From: Oscillospiraceae bacterium
GTDB lineage: Bacteria > Bacillota_A > Clostridia > Oscillospirales > Oscillospiraceae
Direction of reading: 5' to 3'
DNA: 48,414 bases
Assembly (NCBI GenBank): GCA_902786615.1
Contig: CADADE010000019.1
Span: 1 to 48,414, forward strand
Shown: positions 39,882 through 48,288 of the stretch, piece by piece
Layout of the letters: each line of letters opens with the position of its first letter
How positions within the stretch are numbered: position 1 is the first letter of the stretch
Made by a program: the position numbers and the translations under genes
The notes under the pieces: model-generated
Databases searched by the model: none
Seen by the model: the letters and a program-made list of their open reading frames with translations, nothing else
Told to the model about the DNA's origin: nothing

Positions 39882-41244
39882 TGAATTTCTGGAAGCCGCA
39901 AAGGCTCGTGTTCAGGAGACCATTCCTGACGCGGAAGTAAGGATTCAGCAGGTCAACAAGCTGCAGGGAGAATCCTACACCGGGATCTCTGTCCAGCCGG
40001 AAGGCGCTGCGGCGGCTGCGACGTTCAACGTCAGCCCTGCTTTCGAACGCTATCAGGAGAACGAATCCCAACTGGAGGCCATTCTCGGTAAGATCGCTGC
40101 TGATGCCAATCAGGTCGCTTCCGCGATCCCGGTCTTTTCTATCTCAGACATCACGGACTATTCCACGGCCAAGGATCATCTCGTGATGCAGGTGGTTCCC
40201 GTTGGGCCTAACAAAGATATGCTGGAAAACATCCCGCACAAGACCGTGGAGGATATCGCCGTGGTTTACCGGGTGGAGCTCCCCGATGCTGCTGACAGTT
40301 CTGCTACCACATTAGTCACGAATCAGCTGCTTGCCGAGTACGGCGTCACTGCGGACCAGCTGCATGCCGATGCTGTTGCAGCGCAGATTGCCAATCATCC
40401 TCCGGTTCTCAAAAACATGTCCGAGATGATGGCGGAGATGTCCGGAGGTCTGTTCGATATGCCGGAGTCTCCCATGTGGGTGGCAACGGTAGACGGCGGA
40501 ATGAACGGTGCATCCGTCACGCAGCTCCCGGCCTTCCTTGAGGAAGCTGCTGACAGACTGGGCGGCGATTTCTTTGTCCTCCCTTCTTCGGTCCACGAAG
40601 TGCTCTTCATTCGAGATGACGGTTCCTTTGAACGCGAAGATCTCGAAAGCATGGTCAGAGGCGTCAATGCCACGGAAGTCAGCGAAGCTGATTTCCTGTC
40701 CGACAGCGTTTATCACTATGACAGCGACGATCACATCTTCGAGAAGGCTACGACTTTCGAAAGCAGGGTTGCCGAAGAGCCGGCACTGTATGGAACTGAA
40801 CCTGCCAAAGAAACGATGACCGTCCTTCTGGTCGAGCCGGACAAGTATCCACGTCAGGTCGAGATGGGCACCGAGCTGGAGGATCTTCAGGCTGCTGTCG
40901 GCGGTTATATCGAGGTGGTCTATCCCTATGATGAGCCAGTCGGGTTGATCATGAATGAAGAAGGCAAGCTCGATGGCCTGCCCCTGAACCGGGCGCTCAG
41001 AGATGATGGCGGTAAGATCTACGATGTGGTTGCCGGTCCTTTCCTGGTTGTCGGTCTCACTGAGGAGAACTTCGGATCTCTTACTCCGGAACAGCTGGCT
41101 GCTTTTGAAGAGAAATTCCATTCCCCGGAGGTGTTTGTCCGCATGGGACGCGGGATCATGGCGATCCCCGTTGACGAAAAGGCAGCCGAGGCGGCTGCGC
41201 CGGAAATGAAGCCGCAGAAGCATGTGAAGGAGGAGGCCAGATGA
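39868..41244 (+). CDS. DUF5688-DUF3846 fusion protein
   Basis: 458 residues; GGAGGTGTACTTCG precedes ATG 39868. Residues about 1-300 fit DUF5688 (FDEFLEAAKARVQETIPDAE; HGVLFIRDDGSFEREDL-type region). About 305-420 fit DUF3846 (MTVLLVEPDKYPRQVEMGTE, EEGKLDGLPLNRALRDDGGK, FLVVGLTEENFGSLTPEQLA). Both are common in Firmicute conjugative elements and have no established function. The C-terminal 25 residues are low complexity. Confidence 0.82.
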   Translation: MMNFDEFLEAAKARVQETIPDAEVRIQQVNKLQGESYTGISVQPEGAAAAATFNVSPAFERYQENESQLEAILGKIAADANQVASAIPVFSISDITDYSTAKDHLVMQVVPVGPNKDMLENIPHKTVEDIAVVYRVELPDAADSSATTLVTNQLLAEYGVTADQLHADAVAAQIANHPPVLKNMSEMMAEMSGGLFDMPESPMWVATVDGGMNGASVTQLPAFLEEAADRLGGDFFVLPSSVHEVLFIRDDGSFEREDLESMVRGVNATEVSEADFLSDSVYHYDSDDHIFEKATTFESRVAEEPALYGTEPAKETMTVLLVEPDKYPRQVEMGTELEDLQAAVGGYIEVVYPYDEPVGLIMNEEGKLDGLPLNRALRDDGGKIYDVVAGPFLVVGLTEENFGSLTPEQLAAFEEKFHSPEVFVRMGRGIMAIPVDEKAAEAAAPEMKPQKHVKEEAR

Positions 41245-41510
41245 TCAGGTGGTTCATTCCCATCATCAGCTTTTTCATCGGCGCATCTTTCGGGATGATG
41301 ATCATGTGCCTGATGGTTGTCAGCGGCAGGGCTGATGAGAGGGAACGGAAAGAAACGGAGGTGATGAAGGATGCAGGAAGAAGTCGAGAGCAGGACTGTG
41401 AACCTGGCGATCAGCACATCGAAGCTGACCGCACGTACCATAGTCTCTGCGGTCCGGGGTTATCTGAACCACCGGAGGAACGTAACGATCAAAAAGGAAC
41501 AGACCGCTGA
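41241..41510 (+). CDS. DUF3789-type membrane protein
   Basis: 89 residues as read. The N-terminus (IPIISFFIGASFGMMIMCLM) is the single membrane helix typical of DUF3789, a family of about 30-50 residues; the remaining 55 residues are charged and unusual. It overlaps pcfB by 140 bases in another frame, so the extension may be the result of a lost stop. Start overlaps the previous gene (ATGA). Confidence 0.65.
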   Translation: MIRWFIPIISFFIGASFGMMIMCLMVVSGRADERERKETEVMKDAGRSREQDCEPGDQHIEADRTYHSLCGPGLSEPPEERNDQKGTDR

Positions 41511-41865
41511 CAAGGAGCCAAGCGGCAAACAGACAGTGAAGGAACTGCTTGGCCAGGGTCAGGGAGTCACCAATCTCGATATCGCCAAAACGGATCTGCG
41601 AGGCTTTGAACGAGTCGCTCGGAAGTACGGTATCGACTATGCCATCCGGAAGGATGCCTCCGTTGATCCACCCAAATACCTGGTCTTTTTCAAGGCAAAG
41701 GACGCCGACGCCATGGAAGCGGCATTCAAGGAGTTTTCTCAGAAGGCCCTGAAGAAGGAAGAACGTCCGAGTGTTCTGGATCAGCTCAGGAAGTTTAAGG
41801 AGCTTGTGGCTGCCCTGCCCGGCAAGGTCATCAACCGGGAGAAAAAGAGGGAGCTTGACCGATGA
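41371..41865 (+). CDS. pcfB: PcfB family conjugation accessory protein (DUF3801)
   Basis: 164 residues; GGAGGTGATGAAGG precedes ATG 41371. Contains STSKLTARTIVSAVRGYLNH and the basic GQGQGVTNLDIAKTDLRGFE stretch of PcfB, and FERVARKYGIDYAI. In enterococcal pCF10, PcfB is a relaxosome accessory protein that aids DNA transfer to the coupling protein. Overlaps the coupling-protein gene by ATGA. Confidence 0.88.
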   Translation: MQEEVESRTVNLAISTSKLTARTIVSAVRGYLNHRRNVTIKKEQTADKEPSGKQTVKELLGQGQGVTNLDIAKTDLRGFERVARKYGIDYAIRKDASVDPPKYLVFFKAKDADAMEAAFKEFSQKALKKEERPSVLDQLRKFKELVAALPGKVINREKKRELDR

Positions 41866-43613
41866 ATACGAACAAGCTGAAAAAGACCATTATCAAAGCT
41901 CTGCCGTATGTGTTTATGGGCCTCGTCTGTACCAACCTGGGCGAGGCCTGGCGGCTGGCTGAAGGAGCCGATGCCAGCAAGAAGCTGCTGTCGTTCTTCA
42001 GCACGCTGGGTCCCGCCTTTTCAAATCCTCTTCCGAGTTTTCATCCGGTGGATCTACTGGTCGGTGCCGTCTGTGGCGGTGCTCTGTGGCTGGCGGTCTA
42101 TATCCGCCACAAGAACGCCAAGCATTTCAAGCACAACCAGGAATATGGCTCTGCCCGCTGGGGCACTCACGCAGACATCGAGCCGTTCATGGATCCCGTC
42201 TTTCAGAACAACGTGATCCTTACACAGACAGAGCGAATCACTATGAGCAACCGCCCGAAGAATCCGGCCAATGCCAGAAATAAAAACGTCCTGATCGTCG
42301 GCGGATCAGGGTCCGGCAAGACGAGATTCTGGCTGAAACCGAACCTGCTTCAGATGCACAGTTCCTACGTTGTGACGGATCCGAAAGGCAGTATCCTGGT
42401 GGAATGCGGCCATGCCCTGCAGGCCATCGGAAAATACGAGATTAAAGTGTTCAATACCATCAACTTCAGCAAGAGCATGCACTACAACCCCTTCGCCTAT
42501 ATCCACAGCGAGAAAGATATCCTGAAGCTCGTCACTACCCTGATAGCAAACACCAAGGGTGATGGCAAGTCCGGGGATGAGTTCTGGACCAAAGCCGAAA
42601 CGCTGCTGTATTGCGCCTTGATCGGCTATATCCATTACGAAGCGCCTGTCGAAGAGCAGAATTTCGCTACTCTCATCGAGTTCATCAATGCCATGGAAGT
42701 CCGGGAAGACGACGAGGAGTTCCAGAACCCGGTGGACATCATGTTCGAGAACCTGGAGAAAAGGAAGCCAAAACACTTCGCAGTCAGGCAGTACAAGAAA
42801 TTCAAGCTTGCCGCCGGCAAGACCGCCAAGTCGATCCTCATTTCATGTGGGGCAAGGCTGGCGGTCTTTGATATTCAGGAGCTCCGAGAGATCACTGCCT
42901 ACGACGAACTGGAACTGGATAGCCTGGGAGACAGGAAGACAGCGCTGTTCCTGATCATGTCGGATACGGATGCGACTTTCAACTTCCTGATCTCCATGAT
43001 CTACACCCAGCTTTTCAATCTGCTGTGCGAAAAGGCTGATGACATCTACGGAGGCAGACTTCCGGTTCATGTCCGGTGTCTGATCGATGAGGCTGCGAAC
43101 ATCGGCCAGATCCCGAACCTGGAAAAGCTGGTCGCTACTATCCGAAGCAGAGAGATCTCGGCCTGCCTGGTGCTGCAGGCCAGGTCCCAGCTGAAGGCAA
43201 TCTACAAGGACAATGCCGATACGATCATCGGCAACATGGACTCCCAGATCTTCCTCGGCGGCTCTGAACCGACAACGTTGAAGGAACTGGCGGAAGCTTT
43301 GGGCAAGGAAACTATCGATACTTTCAATACTTCCGACACGCGGGGAAACAGTCCAAGCTACGGAACCAACTACCAGAAGCTCGGAAAAGACTTGTTGACG
43401 AGAGACGAAATTGCTGTCATGGATGGCGGCAAGTGTATCCTGCAGCTTAGAGGGGTGAGACCATTCTTTTCCGATAAGTATGACCTTACAAAGCACCCGA
43501 ACTACAAGTACACGTCTGATTATGATAAGAAATACACTTTTGACATCGAGAAGTACCTGAACAGGCGCATGAAGCTGAAAGCAGACGATGAATACGATGT
43601 CATAGAGGCATGA
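41862..43613 (+). CDS. Type IV coupling protein, VirD4/TraG-like
   Basis: 583 residues. Two N-terminal membrane segments (about 14-30 and 62-82), then a P-loop ATPase: Walker A GGSGSGKT (147-154), VTDPKGS, and a Walker B region around VRCLIDEAANIGQIPNLEKL; ILQLRGVRPFFSDKYDLTKH near the C-terminus. It links the relaxosome to the transfer channel during conjugation. The last 40 codons are repeated, diverged, at 48289-48414. Members of the next transfer block (mating channel) are not in view. Confidence 0.95.
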   Translation: MNTNKLKKTIIKALPYVFMGLVCTNLGEAWRLAEGADASKKLLSFFSTLGPAFSNPLPSFHPVDLLVGAVCGGALWLAVYIRHKNAKHFKHNQEYGSARWGTHADIEPFMDPVFQNNVILTQTERITMSNRPKNPANARNKNVLIVGGSGSGKTRFWLKPNLLQMHSSYVVTDPKGSILVECGHALQAIGKYEIKVFNTINFSKSMHYNPFAYIHSEKDILKLVTTLIANTKGDGKSGDEFWTKAETLLYCALIGYIHYEAPVEEQNFATLIEFINAMEVREDDEEFQNPVDIMFENLEKRKPKHFAVRQYKKFKLAAGKTAKSILISCGARLAVFDIQELREITAYDELELDSLGDRKTALFLIMSDTDATFNFLISMIYTQLFNLLCEKADDIYGGRLPVHVRCLIDEAANIGQIPNLEKLVATIRSREISACLVLQARSQLKAIYKDNADTIIGNMDSQIFLGGSEPTTLKELAEALGKETIDTFNTSDTRGNSPSYGTNYQKLGKDLLTRDEIAVMDGGKCILQLRGVRPFFSDKYDLTKHPNYKYTSDYDKKYTFDIEKYLNRRMKLKADDEYDVIEA

Positions 43614-43669
43614 GGCAGCCTGAGAGCTGCCATACATAGTGTCTTGTTTTTGCTGATACAGACATGTTT

Positions 43670-44344
43670 CTATTGGCTGAGCATATCCTGCAGGCCAACT
43701 GCATCAATGATTGTGATCAGCGGAGGGGTATAGGAGATAATACAACCTTCCTCCATACGTTTTAACTCCCTGTGGAGCGAGGGACGGGAAACATTCATCA
43801 GCATCGCCCAGTTGGAAACAGAGCCGGGAATGCGCACTTTATCCTCTCCCGTCTGTCTTGCCTGTGTGAGCAGCCAGAATGCGGCCTTTTGTGCGATCCC
43901 ATTATAGGAGAAAAGCTCTATGCGCTGCTGCAGCATGTAGGTCGCGGAAGCGATCTCAGCGGTGAAATTCTCCAGTATACGCACATTTTTCTGCATAAGG
44001 TTCAAAAGGTCATCTTTGCGGAACATCATTACAGTGACCGGTTCCAGCGAAACAATGTCGCAGGGATACCGCTGACTCTTTGAGAATACTGCGGCAGGCC
44101 CGATCATATCACCGGGCACACGGATGGATACATTGACCTGACTTCCGTTCGGAAAAGACTTCTGTGCCTCGACACGGCCCTCCAGAATAACACCGATACG
44201 GGTGGCCGGTTCCATCAAATGAAAAATAATCTCTCCCTTATCGTAGCACTGTATGTGGTGCGGAGTCTCTTCCAACGCGGTTCTCAGCTCCGCAGCGGGC
44301 ACTCCGGAAAACAGAGTGCTTTTCTCAAGCACGGAATAGTCCAT
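43670..44344 (-). CDS. Crp/Fnr-family transcriptional regulator
   Basis: 224 residues; AGGGAGAATCGCT precedes ATG 44344. cNMP-binding-like domain (1-125, LEGRVEAQKSFPNGSQVNVS) and an HTH_Crp domain (about 150-215, VSNWAMLMNVSRPSLHREL). No N-terminal Cys cluster of FNR type is present (a single Cys33), so it is not a classical Fe-S oxygen sensor. It is divergent from a six-gene O2/NO defence operon and shares an operator with it, so it probably controls both. Confidence 0.92.
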   Translation of the reverse strand: MDYSVLEKSTLFSGVPAAELRTALEETPHHIQCYDKGEIIFHLMEPATRIGVILEGRVEAQKSFPNGSQVNVSIRVPGDMIGPAAVFSKSQRYPCDIVSLEPVTVMMFRKDDLLNLMQKNVRILENFTAEIASATYMLQQRIELFSYNGIAQKAAFWLLTQARQTGEDKVRIPGSVSNWAMLMNVSRPSLHRELKRMEEGCIISYTPPLITIIDAVGLQDMLSQ

Positions 44345-44376
44345 AGCGATTCTCCCTTCGATCTGCTGATGCCTCT

Positions 44377-44382
44377 ATTATA
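44377..44382 (-). promoter_or_regulatory. -10 box of the Crp/Fnr regulator gene
   Basis: TATAAT on the minus strand. The start site would be near 44370, which puts the shared operator centre (44410.5) about 40 bases upstream. No good -35 box is seen, which fits activator dependence. Confidence 0.6.
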
Positions 44383-44402
44383 CACCAATAAAATTTAATT
44401 TG

Positions 44403-44418
44403 TGTATCCCCAGATACA
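44403..44418. promoter_or_regulatory. Shared Crp/Fnr-type operator
   Basis: TGTATC-CCCA-GATACA, a 6-4-6 palindrome. Its centre lies about 41 bases upstream of predicted start sites in both directions, the class II activator position for Crp/Fnr proteins. It lies between the regulator and the operon. Confidence 0.8.
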
Positions 44419-44439
44419 GATTTTTTGAAAAGGCCAGTT

Positions 44440-44445
44440 TATAAT
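44440..44445 (+). promoter_or_regulatory. -10 box of the O2/NO defence operon
   Basis: TATAAT, consensus; predicted start about 44452. No standard -35 box at 17 bases is seen; the operator covers that region at about -41.5. Confidence 0.7.
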
Positions 44446-44475
44446 GACATCAGAACAAGCGAGGAGGGAAACGTA

Positions 44476-45189
44476 ATGATCAGAAAAATCATTCACATCG
44501 ATGAAGAAAAGTGCAACGGCTGCGGACTTTGCGCCAGTGCCTGCCATGAAGGAGCCATCGATATCATAGACGGGAAAGCCAAGCTGGTGCGAGAGAATTT
44601 CTGTGACGGGTTTGGCGACTGCCTGCCGGGTTGCCCGACCGGAGCTATCACCTTTGAGGAGCGTGAGGCTCCCGAATACGACGAAAAAGCTGTACAGGAA
44701 GCAAAGGAGAAAAAGAAAATGGATGAAATGAAGCATGTACACCATGAAGGCGGCTGTCCCGGTTCCCGGATGATGCAGTTTGAGCAGAATACAGATGACG
44801 CTCCCGTACAGACCAGTAAGCCGGTCTCCCGACTCGGCCAGTGGCCCTGCCAGATTAAACTGGTTCCGACGCAGGCTCCATTCTTCGACGGGGCAAAACT
44901 GCTGATCGCGGCAGACTGCACGGCATATGCCTATGCCAACATGCATGAAGATTTCATGAAGGGTAAGATCACAATCATCGGCTGTCCCAAGCTGGATGCG
45001 GTGGATTACAGCGAGAAGCTGACGGCGATTATCCGGGACAATGACATCAAGAGCGTGACCATCGTACGTATGGAGGTGCCCTGCTGCGGCGGACTGCAGA
45101 GAGCGGCAGAGACGGCACTTCAGGCGAGCGGTAAGTTCATCCCGTGGCAGGTCGTCACAATCTCAAGGGATGGCAGGATTTTGGAATAA
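44476..45189 (+). CDS. Two-[4Fe-4S] ferredoxin-type protein with C-terminal domain
   Basis: 237 residues; AGGAGGGAAACGTA precedes ATG 44476. CNGCGLCASACHEG and CDGFGDCLPGCPTG bind two 4Fe-4S clusters in the first 60 residues. The C-terminal part has a Cys-rich CPGSRM and MEVPCCGGLQRAAETA, common in iron-sulfur proteins next to hybrid-cluster or redox enzymes. It probably feeds electrons in the defence operon; the exact partner is unknown. Confidence 0.8.
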   Translation: MIRKIIHIDEEKCNGCGLCASACHEGAIDIIDGKAKLVRENFCDGFGDCLPGCPTGAITFEEREAPEYDEKAVQEAKEKKKMDEMKHVHHEGGCPGSRMMQFEQNTDDAPVQTSKPVSRLGQWPCQIKLVPTQAPFFDGAKLLIAADCTAYAYANMHEDFMKGKITIIGCPKLDAVDYSEKLTAIIRDNDIKSVTIVRMEVPCCGGLQRAAETALQASGKFIPWQVVTISRDGRILE

Positions 45190-45202
45190 TGGAGGTACCA
45201 CA

Positions 45203-45886
45203 ATGAGCTACATTGAATGGAAAGATAAAACGGCTGCTTTCAAGCAGATCGATGTCAGAGGAATTCAGGGGAACTTCTTTCAGGGTATCAAGCGTCAGGC
45301 GATGCAGCTTACTGTCGGAAACGGACTGGAGATCGTCCAGTCCTTTGATCCCATCCCACTCTATGAGGTGATGGAAGGTCTCGGCTTCGAGCACTATACC
45401 GAGCAGAAGGGTGACGCGGAATTCCATGCGTATTTCTACCGCGTAGAAGAAAAGCAGGAAGAAAAGGACATCCCGATGCGTCCGGCAGCGCTGACCAACA
45501 TGCCGCTGATTGATGAAAAGCTCGGCAACATCGCCGTGAACTTCTGGGATCTGACGTGGAACGACGAAAACCGACATCTCCCGTATGAGATGCGCCTCCT
45601 GCTTTCGCTTACCAATGCTGTTGGTGCTGGCCGGATGCGTCAGGCGACGCGAGAACTGGTAAAAGCCTATATTCACGGTCTGGACAGCGCAGCACTGGAT
45701 GACGTGTTCGAGCTGCTGGCATGGAATCAGGGCATCGGCTACTTCAGTTCCGAGATTGGCCCGTCCCCGCTCTTTGCGGCCTACAAGGCCATCAAGAATA
45801 TGGAAAAGCAGGGCAAGGAGCGCGGCGAGATCTGCGAGATGCTCAAGGAGAAATACGGCGAGAAAAATCCGGATGTGAAAGTGTGA
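45203..45886 (+). CDS. DUF2249 domain protein
   Basis: 227 residues; GGAGGTACCACA precedes ATG 45203. The N-terminal 75 residues (QIDVRGIQGNFFQGIKRQAM and FDPIPLYEVMEGLGFEHYTE) match DUF2249, a sulfur-carrier-like fold (TusA-related) found with nitrite/nitric oxide genes. The rest is helical (EMRLLLSLTNAVGAGRMRQA). Function unclear; redox or sulfur handling is inference. Confidence 0.75.
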   Translation: MSYIEWKDKTAAFKQIDVRGIQGNFFQGIKRQAMQLTVGNGLEIVQSFDPIPLYEVMEGLGFEHYTEQKGDAEFHAYFYRVEEKQEEKDIPMRPAALTNMPLIDEKLGNIAVNFWDLTWNDENRHLPYEMRLLLSLTNAVGAGRMRQATRELVKAYIHGLDSAALDDVFELLAWNQGIGYFSSEIGPSPLFAAYKAIKNMEKQGKERGEICEMLKEKYGEKNPDVKV

Positions 45887-45891
45887 CTGCC

Positions 45892-46545
45892 ATGAAAGAA
45901 AAGGTCGGAGAGGTTTTCTCCATAGCAAAGGATAATCAACCTGTAACCGGGTGCACGATTTCCAAAGAAGTCTATAGCGGCGGGAATACCATCATCTATT
46001 TCTCTCTGGCAAAAAACACGGACATCAGCGCGGAAATCTATCCGTACCACAAACTTATCATTGTGGCCGATGGCAGTCTGGATGTGTACGGTACAGATGG
46101 TTATCAGAGACGGCTTGCCGAGGGTGAGGCGGTTCTTACACCGACAGATACGCCAATAGGCATGAGGACAGCGGACGGCGCTGTCTATACAGAAATCTCG
46201 ATCAGGAGGGATGATACAATGAACGATTCGATCAAAGCAGGTGAAGTTTTCAAATTGGCGGAGCTCGTTCCCTATGTGGAGGGCAAGATCGTCAACATGG
46301 ACGTCGTGCATAACGACAAGATGAAGTTCGTCGTGATGGCTTTCGATGAAGGAACCGGCCTTTCCGAGCATGCCGCACCCGGCGAGGCACTGATCTTTGC
46401 GCTGGACGGAGAAGGCGTGATCGGCTATGAGGGAAAGGATCATCCCATCAAGGCCGGAGAGAATTTCCACTTTGCCAAAGCGGGACTTCATTCTGTCAAG
46501 GCCACTAAGCGTTTCAAGATGGCATTGTTGCTGACGCTGGAATAA
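45892..46545 (+). CDS. Double cupin-fold protein
   Basis: 217 residues from ATG 45892, 5 bases after the previous stop. There is no good ribosome site, so it is likely coupled. Two cupin domains: about 1-105 (HKLIIVADGSLDVYGTDGYQ) and about 110-217 (GTGLSEHAAPGEALIFALDG, with EHAAPGE as the metal-binding start). The function could be ligand sensing or metal-dependent chemistry; not determined here. Confidence 0.82.
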   Translation: MKEKVGEVFSIAKDNQPVTGCTISKEVYSGGNTIIYFSLAKNTDISAEIYPYHKLIIVADGSLDVYGTDGYQRRLAEGEAVLTPTDTPIGMRTADGAVYTEISIRRDDTMNDSIKAGEVFKLAELVPYVEGKIVNMDVVHNDKMKFVVMAFDEGTGLSEHAAPGEALIFALDGEGVIGYEGKDHPIKAGENFHFAKAGLHSVKATKRFKMALLLTLE

Positions 46546-46575
46546 TAGATGAAGAAGAAAATGAGGATTATGGCT

Positions 46576-46761
46576 ATGAAGTATTTTGTAAATGATGGAT
46601 GCATTGGCTGCGGCCTGTGCGCAGGAACCTGCCCGGAAGTGTTCTCCATGAGCGATGCCGGGGTCGCGGTTGCTATTGAAGCAGAAGTACCGGAAGGAGC
46701 TCTGGACAGTGCTGCGGAAGCCAAGGACGGATGCCCGGTCGGAGCAATTGAGGAAGCATAA
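46576..46761 (+). CDS. Ferredoxin (single 4Fe-4S)
   Basis: 61 residues from ATG 46576, with GAGG 9 bases upstream; ATG 46549 is an alternative start. [15 protein letters not shown] and the distal DGCPVGAI hold the four ligands. Short acidic ferredoxin of clostridial type, likely electron donor for the flavorubredoxin next to it. Confidence 0.88.
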   Translation: MKYFVNDGCIGCGLCAGTCPEVFSMSDAGVAVAIEAEVPEGALDSAAEAKDGCPVGAIEEA

Positions 46762-46771
46762 GGAGGACAAT

Positions 46772-48160
46772 ATGAGGAAGCATGTAAAAGGAAATGTGAG
46801 CTGGGTCGGCTATATCGATTGGGAACTGGAGAGCTTTCACGGTGACGATTACTCTATCATGAACGGTTCCAGCCAGAATGCCTACCTGATTGAGGAAGAA
46901 AAAACCGTGCTCATCGATACCATCTGGACACCGCACCGTTTCGATTTTGTCGAGAATCTGAAGAAGGAGATTGACCTTCACAAGATCGATTTCATCGTTG
47001 CCAATCATGGCGAGTGCGATCATTCCGGCTCCCTGACTGCCCTGATGGATGAAATCCCTGATACACCGATCTACTGCACCGCCAATGCCGTAAAGAGCAT
47101 AGAGGGACAGTATGGTAAACGCGGCTGGAACTTCCATGTGGTTAAGACCGGCGACAGTGTGGATATCGGAAACGGCAAGAAGCTGGTGTTTGTGGAGATG
47201 CGGATGCTTCACTGGCCGGACAGCATGGCGACTTTCATGACCGGAGATAACATCCTCTTCTCCAATGACGCTTTCGGCCAGCACTACGCTGTTGAGGAAC
47301 TGTTCAACGACAAGGCTGACCAGTGCCTTCTCTGGAAAGAGGCCATGAAGTATTTTGCCAATATCCTGAATCCTTTTGCTCCGATCCTGACAAAGAAGCT
47401 GGCAGAAATCACCGGATTCAACCTGACATTTGAGATGATCGCTCCGTCTCACGGTGCCATTTGGCGCGAGAATCCGCTTCAAATCGTCCAGAAGTATACG
47501 GAATGGGCTGAAGCTTATCAGGAAGATCAGGTGACCATTGCCTACGATACCATGTGGGAAGGAACCACCAAGATTGCTCACAGGATCGCAGAAGAAATCC
47601 ACCGTCAGAGGCCGGATACCGTTGTTAAGGTGTTCAACATCGCCAAGGCTGACAAGAATGAGATCATGACCGAAGTGTTCAAATCCCGTGCCATCGCAGT
47701 AGGCAGCCCGACCGTTTCAAACAGCATTCTTTCCAGCGTAGCTGGTTGGATGGAATTCCTGAAACAGCTCAAGTTTAAGAACAAAAAGGCCGCGGCCTTC
47801 GGCTGCTATGGCTGGAGCGGTGAGAGCGTCAAGCTCCTGCAGGCAAAATTGGCCGAGGCTGGTTTTGATGTGATTAACGAAAACATTCGGCCACAATGGA
47901 ATCCGGAAGAGAATGATCTGGCAGGGATTCCGGCGCTGGTCACCAGTCTGATCGGGAAGGCAGAGGAAACTGCTGAAGAAACCATAACCTCTGATAAACC
48001 TGCCAAATATCAGTGCGGCCCGTGCGGGTATATCTATGATCCGGAAAAGGGCGATCCTGACAGTGGTATTGCTCCCGGCACTCCCTTTGAGGCATTGCCT
48101 GATGACTGGTGCTGCCCGGTCTGTGGTGTAAGCAAAAATATGTTTGAAAAGATTCAATAG
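46772..48160 (+). CDS. Flavorubredoxin (flavodiiron NO/O2 reductase with rubredoxin domain)
   Basis: 462 residues; AGGAGGACAAT precedes ATG 46772. Metallo-beta-lactamase-like diiron domain with H79-x-E81-x-D83-H84, H147, D166 and H227. Flavodoxin domain about 250-395 ([36 protein letters not shown]). C-terminal rubredoxin (about 412-462) with CGPCGY and CCPVCG. The family reduces O2 to water and NO to N2O. The fused rubredoxin supplies electrons. Similar to E. coli NorV in layout. Confidence 0.95.
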   Translation: MRKHVKGNVSWVGYIDWELESFHGDDYSIMNGSSQNAYLIEEEKTVLIDTIWTPHRFDFVENLKKEIDLHKIDFIVANHGECDHSGSLTALMDEIPDTPIYCTANAVKSIEGQYGKRGWNFHVVKTGDSVDIGNGKKLVFVEMRMLHWPDSMATFMTGDNILFSNDAFGQHYAVEELFNDKADQCLLWKEAMKYFANILNPFAPILTKKLAEITGFNLTFEMIAPSHGAIWRENPLQIVQKYTEWAEAYQEDQVTIAYDTMWEGTTKIAHRIAEEIHRQRPDTVVKVFNIAKADKNEIMTEVFKSRAIAVGSPTVSNSILSSVAGWMEFLKQLKFKNKKAAAFGCYGWSGESVKLLQAKLAEAGFDVINENIRPQWNPEENDLAGIPALVTSLIGKAEETAEETITSDKPAKYQCGPCGYIYDPEKGDPDSGIAPGTPFEALPDDWCCPVCGVSKNMFEKIQ

Positions 48161-48214
48161 ATTTGAGATATAGAAGAGCAGTTTCATAAATGTATAGTTT
48201 TACTATCATTTTCA

Positions 48215-48258
48215 CCCTCTTTTTTGGAAATTGTATTTCCAGGAAAGAGGGGTTTTTA
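48215..48258 (+). terminator. Terminator of the O2/NO defence operon
   Basis: CCCTCTTT pairs with AAAGAGGG, with inner GGAAAT/ATTTCC, followed by TTTTTATT. It lies about 55 bases after the flavorubredoxin stop. Confidence 0.88.
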
Positions 48259-48288
48259 TTCCAATCTGAATTCACCTCTTGACAATAT

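Noticed and set aside
43613..43630. Terminator after the coupling-protein gene (GGCAGC/GCTGCC)
   Set aside because: A 6-bp stem exists, but no T-run follows directly; not strong enough to list.
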